From: an uncultured Akkermansia sp.
GTDB taxonomy: Bacteria > Verrucomicrobiota > Verrucomicrobiia > Verrucomicrobiales > Akkermansiaceae
Direction of reading: 5' to 3'
Assembly: GCA_947588735.1 (NCBI GenBank)
Contig: CANQAD010000010.1
Coordinates: 1-45,910 of the forward strand
Length of the DNA: 45,910 nucleotides
Below are positions 42,011-45,910 of this stretch, piece after piece. The translations under genes were made by a program, and so were the position numbers. A model generated the notes under the pieces. The model ran no database searches. It saw nothing but the letters and a program-made list of their open reading frames with translations, and was not told the DNA's origin. Each line of letters starts with the position of its first letter. Position 1 is the first letter of the stretch.

Positions 42011-44557
42011 ATGGTCGGGCCTCTACCAGTCGCTTTGCTTGCGGTCGCTTTGACTGCGGGAGGGCTCGCGCCCGTACTTTTTGCTCAAGATACAAGCGCT
42101 GGGAGCACGGCTGCAAGTGAGGCAGCCCGTCGTCACGCAGCCATCAGCGACTCCCTCCAGCAAGTGCAGAAAGCGCGCACTGCCTATAGTGAAAAACGCT
42201 ACAGCGAAGCCGTGGATTACTACCGCAACGCCTTGTCGGTGCTGCCGGAAGCCCCTGCTACCAAAAAGCAGCGCGAGTTCATCCGCGTCAGCCTCGCAGA
42301 CGCGCTGATCGCCCGCGCCATCGACTACCGCAGTGTAGGCCGCACCGAGGAAGCTATCACTTTCCTCAAGGAGGCCGTCCAACTCAATCCCAACAGCTCC
42401 GATTCCAAGCGCGAGCTTGTTTACACGGAGGATACCGTGCGCAACAACCCCGCCCTTACTCCCCGGCACGTGGGCGATGTGGAGGAAGTGAACCGGTTGC
42501 TTTCGCTGGCGTATGGCTACTACGATCTTGGAAAATTCGACCAGGCTACTGCGACTTTTCAGAGCGTTTTGCGGCTGGATGAGACCAACGAGGCGGCACG
42601 ACGCGGCATGGAAGCTGTGGAGAAGCGTCGCGCCGCGTACTACCGCACTGCATACGATGCGAACAGAGCCGCCAGATTGGCGGAGGTGGATGGCATGTGG
42701 GATGATTCGCATAAGGTGGAAATCCAGGCGCCGCCCACCGAAATCGCGGGAACGGAAACCAATGCCCGCAGCGAGGCCGCCATCCGGGACGAGGAGAGTG
42801 CGCATGCTGCGGCGCTTGAGCAGATGATCGTGCCGAGCATCAATGTGGAAGATGCGGATATTACCGAGGTGATCGACATTCTCCAGAGTCACGTACGCCG
42901 ATTCCAAGGCGAGGCCTCCGCCACCAATCAACGCCCCATCAATATTGTAGCTGGTTTCGGATCACCGAATACCCCCGGCTACAAGCAGCTCATGCAGCGC
43001 CGACGTTCCTTCCGACTGGATCAAATATCCATGAAGGATCTTCTCAATGAAATAGCTCAGCTCTATGAGGTGGACTACTATTACGTGCCCATGGGCATTG
43101 AGATCACGTACTCCGGACAAGACTACGGCCGCTTGGTGGATCGTGTCTTTTATGTGCCTCCTCACTTTTTTGACGAGGAGGGGGATTCCGGCAGCCAGGA
43201 TGATGAAAGCGACGCCTTTGCCACCTCCGGCGGCGTTTCGGTGTCACGCATTGACCCGGTAGCAGCCCTCAAGAAGATGAATATCACCTTTCCGAAAGGC
43301 GCCAGCGCCGTGTATCGCGCCGCCTCACGCCGCCTCACGGTGCGCAACACTCAGCGAAACATCGCCCAGCTGGAGGAATTGCTTGCGGATGTCTCTCCTG
43401 TGGAAGACAGGTTGGTGGTGCTCACGGTGAAGGTGATTGAAACGACGCAGGAGGATTTGGAAGACTTGGGCTTTGAATGGCTGCTCGGCGTGGATGCAGG
43501 CTCCAAGCTTTTTGCCGGAGGCGGCACGGACCAAGCCATGAGCAACGCGACGGGAATGCCTGTCGTAACCCCATTTTATTCCAATACGGGAGATATGCCG
43601 CCAGTCGTCACGTCCGGCAACCGCTCTATCCGTCAGGTGGCCGGCCAGAATAGTCTGGACAGATTGATGAAGCGCGGGCAGGTACGCACCTACTTGGATG
43701 AAGCGTCTGCTGAAGGGCTCTCGCCCACGGTGTTTGGTTTACGCGGCGTATGGTCCACGGTGGACGTATCCATGGTAATGCGCGGTTTGGCTCAAAAGGA
43801 TGCGATCGATTCACTCAACAGTCCGAAACTCGTCTTCAGCGCCGGGTCAGAAGAGCAGGCCACATTTGTGAATGTGCGTGAGCTTATCTATCCCTCCAGG
43901 TATGATGAACCACGCATTGCGGAGTCCATGGAACAACCCATAGAAGGCAACCCGGGGGACATGACGGACTACAACAAAGATGGCGTCATTGAGCCCGTAC
44001 CCACTCCGGTGTACGTTGGCGCCACGGCCATTGCCGTAGGCGCCAATCCGACCGAATTTGTACGCTACGGGATGGATGAGGATAATGTCGGAGGCATCGG
44101 CACGATTGTGCAAGTGCATAACGCAGAGATTTCTCCGGATGGGAATCGGGTCAAACTGGCCATTACGACCACGGTGAATGATTTTGAGGGATTCGTCGAT
44201 TGGGGCTCATCTATCTATGCCGCTTTACCAACGAATACGACCGTAGAAAGAGTGAAGCTGACGGACAACTACATTTATCAGCCCCTGTTCAAGCGCTACA
44301 TGACCAACACGGTCCTTACCATTCAGGATGGCGCGGTCATTGTGATGGGCGGGATGAAGGAGGCCAAAGTCGTGCATTACGAAGACAAGGTGCCAATTCT
44401 TGGAGACCTGCCATTGGTGGGTCGATTGTTTCGCTCAAGCGGAACGGATAAAAAGAACCGGGCGTTGCTAATTTTTGCGAAGGTCAATATTGTGGATCCC
44501 ACAGGCAACAATATCCATCAGGCTTCAGACGAAGCTACAGCGCAAAATCCGATGTGA
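42011..44557 (+). CDS. TPR-containing secretin (type II/III secretion or pilus outer-membrane channel)
   Basis: An 848-residue outer-membrane protein. The signal peptide (about 1-25) ends near LFAQD. The region of about 45-215 has TPR-like helical repeats (YSEKRYSEAVDYYRNAL, a YDLGKFDQATATFQSVL stretch), unusual in most secretins. An STN/N0-like segment follows, and then the secretin domain. Its signature PILGDLPLVGRLFR lies near residue 800. Residues 653-661 (D-Y-N-K-D-G-V-I-E) look like an EF-hand-type calcium loop. The protein resembles the Akkermansia secretin thought to serve a type IV pilus-like system. No pilM/N/O/P or gspE gene lies beside it here. The function is inferred from the fold. 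Confidence 0.88.
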   Translation: MVGPLPVALLAVALTAGGLAPVLFAQDTSAGSTAASEAARRHAAISDSLQQVQKARTAYSEKRYSEAVDYYRNALSVLPEAPATKKQREFIRVSLADALIARAIDYRSVGRTEEAITFLKEAVQLNPNSSDSKRELVYTEDTVRNNPALTPRHVGDVEEVNRLLSLAYGYYDLGKFDQATATFQSVLRLDETNEAARRGMEAVEKRRAAYYRTAYDANRAARLAEVDGMWDDSHKVEIQAPPTEIAGTETNARSEAAIRDEESAHAAALEQMIVPSINVEDADITEVIDILQSHVRRFQGEASATNQRPINIVAGFGSPNTPGYKQLMQRRRSFRLDQISMKDLLNEIAQLYEVDYYYVPMGIEITYSGQDYGRLVDRVFYVPPHFFDEEGDSGSQDDESDAFATSGGVSVSRIDPVAALKKMNITFPKGASAVYRAASRRLTVRNTQRNIAQLEELLADVSPVEDRLVVLTVKVIETTQEDLEDLGFEWLLGVDAGSKLFAGGGTDQAMSNATGMPVVTPFYSNTGDMPPVVTSGNRSIRQVAGQNSLDRLMKRGQVRTYLDEASAEGLSPTVFGLRGVWSTVDVSMVMRGLAQKDAIDSLNSPKLVFSAGSEEQATFVNVRELIYPSRYDEPRIAESMEQPIEGNPGDMTDYNKDGVIEPVPTPVYVGATAIAVGANPTEFVRYGMDEDNVGGIGTIVQVHNAEISPDGNRVKLAITTTVNDFEGFVDWGSSIYAALPTNTTVERVKLTDNYIYQPLFKRYMTNTVLTIQDGAVIVMGGMKEAKVVHYEDKVPILGDLPLVGRLFRSSGTDKKNRALLIFAKVNIVDPTGNNIHQASDEATAQNPM

Positions 44558-44579
44558 GGGTCGTGCTCGCGTTCGTTTC

Positions 44580-45242
44580 ATGAGAGTGTATTCCGATATC
44601 CGGCAAAAATGGTGGTCCAGGCCGCTGGGGCACATCGTCTGGTTTCTTATCACGTTGGTTTGTGTGACCCTGCGCAAGAGAGTGAGCGGAGACGTCCGGA
44701 TGGTGCGGGAGAACCAGGCCATTGTGGCTATCTGGCACAACCGCATTTTCACGCCCTGCTATTTTTACCGCTACATCATCCGCGGAAAGGCCAAAATGAG
44801 CATGCTCACCAGCGCAAGCAAGGACGGAGCCATGCTGGCCACGGTGGCGGAGGATTATGGGATGAGTGCAGTTCGCGGTTCCAGCGCGCGGCGTGGCGCC
44901 GAGGGGTTCATGGATATGGTGCGCGAACTGCGCTCTGGCAAAAGCATGTGCATTACGCCGGATGGACCGAAGGGACCGATTTATACTTGCCGTCCCGGGG
45001 CCATCAAACTCGCGTCACTCAGCGGAATACCCATTGTGCCGATTCGGATTCGATACTCGCGTTGCGTACGGGTGCGCTCGTGGGATCGTTTCTACGTGCC
45101 GCTGCCGTTTTCAAAGGTAACGCTGGAGTTTGGGGACCCCCTTTCGGTACCGGCCGAACTGAGCTCAGATGAATTGGCCGCCCAGTGCCGCCGCTTGGAA
45201 AACGCGCTGCGCGATGAAGATTACGCTTCCTTTTACAAATGA
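44580..45242 (+). CDS. DUF374-type lysophospholipid acyltransferase-like protein
   Basis: A 220-residue inner-membrane or membrane-associated protein of the DUF374 family, related to lipid A and lysophospholipid acyltransferases. One hydrophobic helix lies near the N terminus (GHIVWFLITLVCVTL). The catalytic block AIWHNRIFTPCYF is WHN-type in place of HxxxxD. SMLTSASKDGAMLA, SSARRG and CITPDGPKGP are the conserved family segments. The ATG at 44580, 22 bases after the secretin stop, is chosen because the family begins there. The substrate is unknown. Confidence 0.83.
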   Translation: MRVYSDIRQKWWSRPLGHIVWFLITLVCVTLRKRVSGDVRMVRENQAIVAIWHNRIFTPCYFYRYIIRGKAKMSMLTSASKDGAMLATVAEDYGMSAVRGSSARRGAEGFMDMVRELRSGKSMCITPDGPKGPIYTCRPGAIKLASLSGIPIVPIRIRYSRCVRVRSWDRFYVPLPFSKVTLEFGDPLSVPAELSSDELAAQCRRLENALRDEDYASFYK

Positions 45243-45257
45243 GAAATCACAAACGCT

Positions 45258-45910
45258 ATGACGACGATCATTGATGGCAAAGAGACCGCGCGCAAAACGC
45301 TACAGGGCCTGCGCGCAGATATTGAGAGGCTCAAGCAATCCGGGCACATCCCGGGGCTGGCCGTTGTGTTGGTGGGGGAGGACCCGGCATCACGCGTGTA
45401 CGTAAACTCCAAGGTAAAAGCGTGTGAGGAATTGGGGATCTACTCTCAAAAATGGGCGCTTCCCACCGAAACTACCCAGGACGAATTGGTGCAACTCATC
45501 CACAAGCTCAATGCCGATGCGAGAATCCGCGGCATCCTTGTACAGAGTCCTCCGCCTGAGCATATTGATGAACAGGCAGTCATTCTCAACATCGATCCAC
45601 GCAAAGATGTAGATGGATTCCACCCCGCCAATGTGGCCAAACTCGTCCTGGAGGATCCCACCGGCTTTGTACCCTGCACCCCGCTGGGCTGCATGGAGCT
45701 GCTGAGCGCCTATGGCATCCCCACCCAGGGCAAGCACGCCGTCGTCATCGGCCGCAGCATGATCGTCGGCAAACCTATGGCGAATCTGCTGATCGCTAAA
45801 CAGGCCAACGCCACCGTCACCATCGCTCACTCGCGCACGGCGGACCTGCCCGGCCTCTGCCGCACGGCGGATATCCTCGTGGCGGCAGTGGGGCGTCCGG
45901 GACTCGTGAC
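45258..45910 (+). CDS. folD: Bifunctional methylenetetrahydrofolate dehydrogenase/cyclohydrolase, cut by window end
   Basis: The N-terminal 217 codons of FolD, which interconverts 5,10-methylene- and 10-formyl-tetrahydrofolate with NADP. Motifs: [20 protein letters not shown] with the catalytic Tyr and Lys, a [12 protein letters not shown] stretch, [11 protein letters not shown] and the nucleotide-binding GRSMIVGKP. The usual VQLPLP is replaced by VQSPPP here. The reading frame runs off the window, so the last 70 or so residues are missing. It starts 15 bases after the DUF374 gene. Confidence 0.94.
   Translation, partial: MTTIIDGKETARKTLQGLRADIERLKQSGHIPGLAVVLVGEDPASRVYVNSKVKACEELGIYSQKWALPTETTQDELVQLIHKLNADARIRGILVQSPPPEHIDEQAVILNIDPRKDVDGFHPANVAKLVLEDPTGFVPCTPLGCMELLSAYGIPTQGKHAVVIGRSMIVGKPMANLLIAKQANATVTIAHSRTADLPGLCRTADILVAAVGRPGLV

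Noticed and set aside
1..45910. CRISPR arrays, prophage or defence gene clusters
   Set aside because: No spaced direct repeats and no cas, phage or restriction genes were recognised. The heptamer arrays have no spacers.

Overview
This window is a compact, gene-dense bacterial chromosome segment with moderate GC. It holds about 35 protein genes, one tRNA-Ser gene, one decayed transposase and a family of small intergenic repeats. Most genes are housekeeping: hisC, prfA-prmC, rpmB, gpmI, recJ, purM-purF, sufS, galK, rarA and folD. Several features suggest a Verrucomicrobia/Akkermansia-like host: a long PurF, a TPR-secretin resembling the Akkermansia type II/III secretion protein, probable N-acetylhexosamine 1-kinase and galactose salvage genes suited to glycan use, and very little Shine-Dalgarno usage. 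This assignment is inference, because no rRNA gene is present.

Layout: 1-2.5 kb holds two unknown envelope proteins with convergent overlapping stops. 2.5-7.2 kb holds hisC, a deleted DDE transposase relic, prfA-prmC, a small unknown gene and rpmB. 7.3-7.8 kb is non-coding and contains several consecutive hairpins. 7.9-10.8 kb holds a LolA-like pair and convergent gpmI. 11.2-20 kb is one long forward cluster: recJ, an HExxH membrane peptidase and a YejABE-like peptide importer with a single ATPase. 20-24 kb holds purM, purF and an ECF sigma factor, followed by a repeat and tRNA-Ser. 24.5-29.7 kb holds a class A PBP with a degenerate transpeptidase site, a conserved unknown protein and sufS. 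29.8-33.7 kb holds galK, a sodium/sugar symporter and a small secreted protein. 33.7-36.2 kb, on the reverse strand, holds a 7TM-HD phosphodiesterase and a BASS-type transporter. 36.7-38.7 kb holds a sugar-1-phosphate nucleotidyltransferase and a NahK-like kinase. 38.8-45.9 kb holds a membrane GTPase, rarA, a TPR-secretin, a DUF374 acyltransferase and folD, which is cut by the window end.

Two genome-style signals stand out. First, most recognisable promoters (-35, 16-18 bp, TATAAT-like) end only 6-9 bases before the start codon, which predicts leaderless or nearly leaderless mRNAs. Downstream genes are joined mainly by 4-base ATGA overlaps. Second, intergenic regions carry copies or fragments of a roughly 235-bp element. 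Its imperfect terminal inverted repeats (GGGCAAACGCATTTGAAA-like) enclose heptamer arrays and two tandem terminator-like hairpins. The copies sit just upstream of genes and, in two cases, exactly 20 bases before the -35 box.
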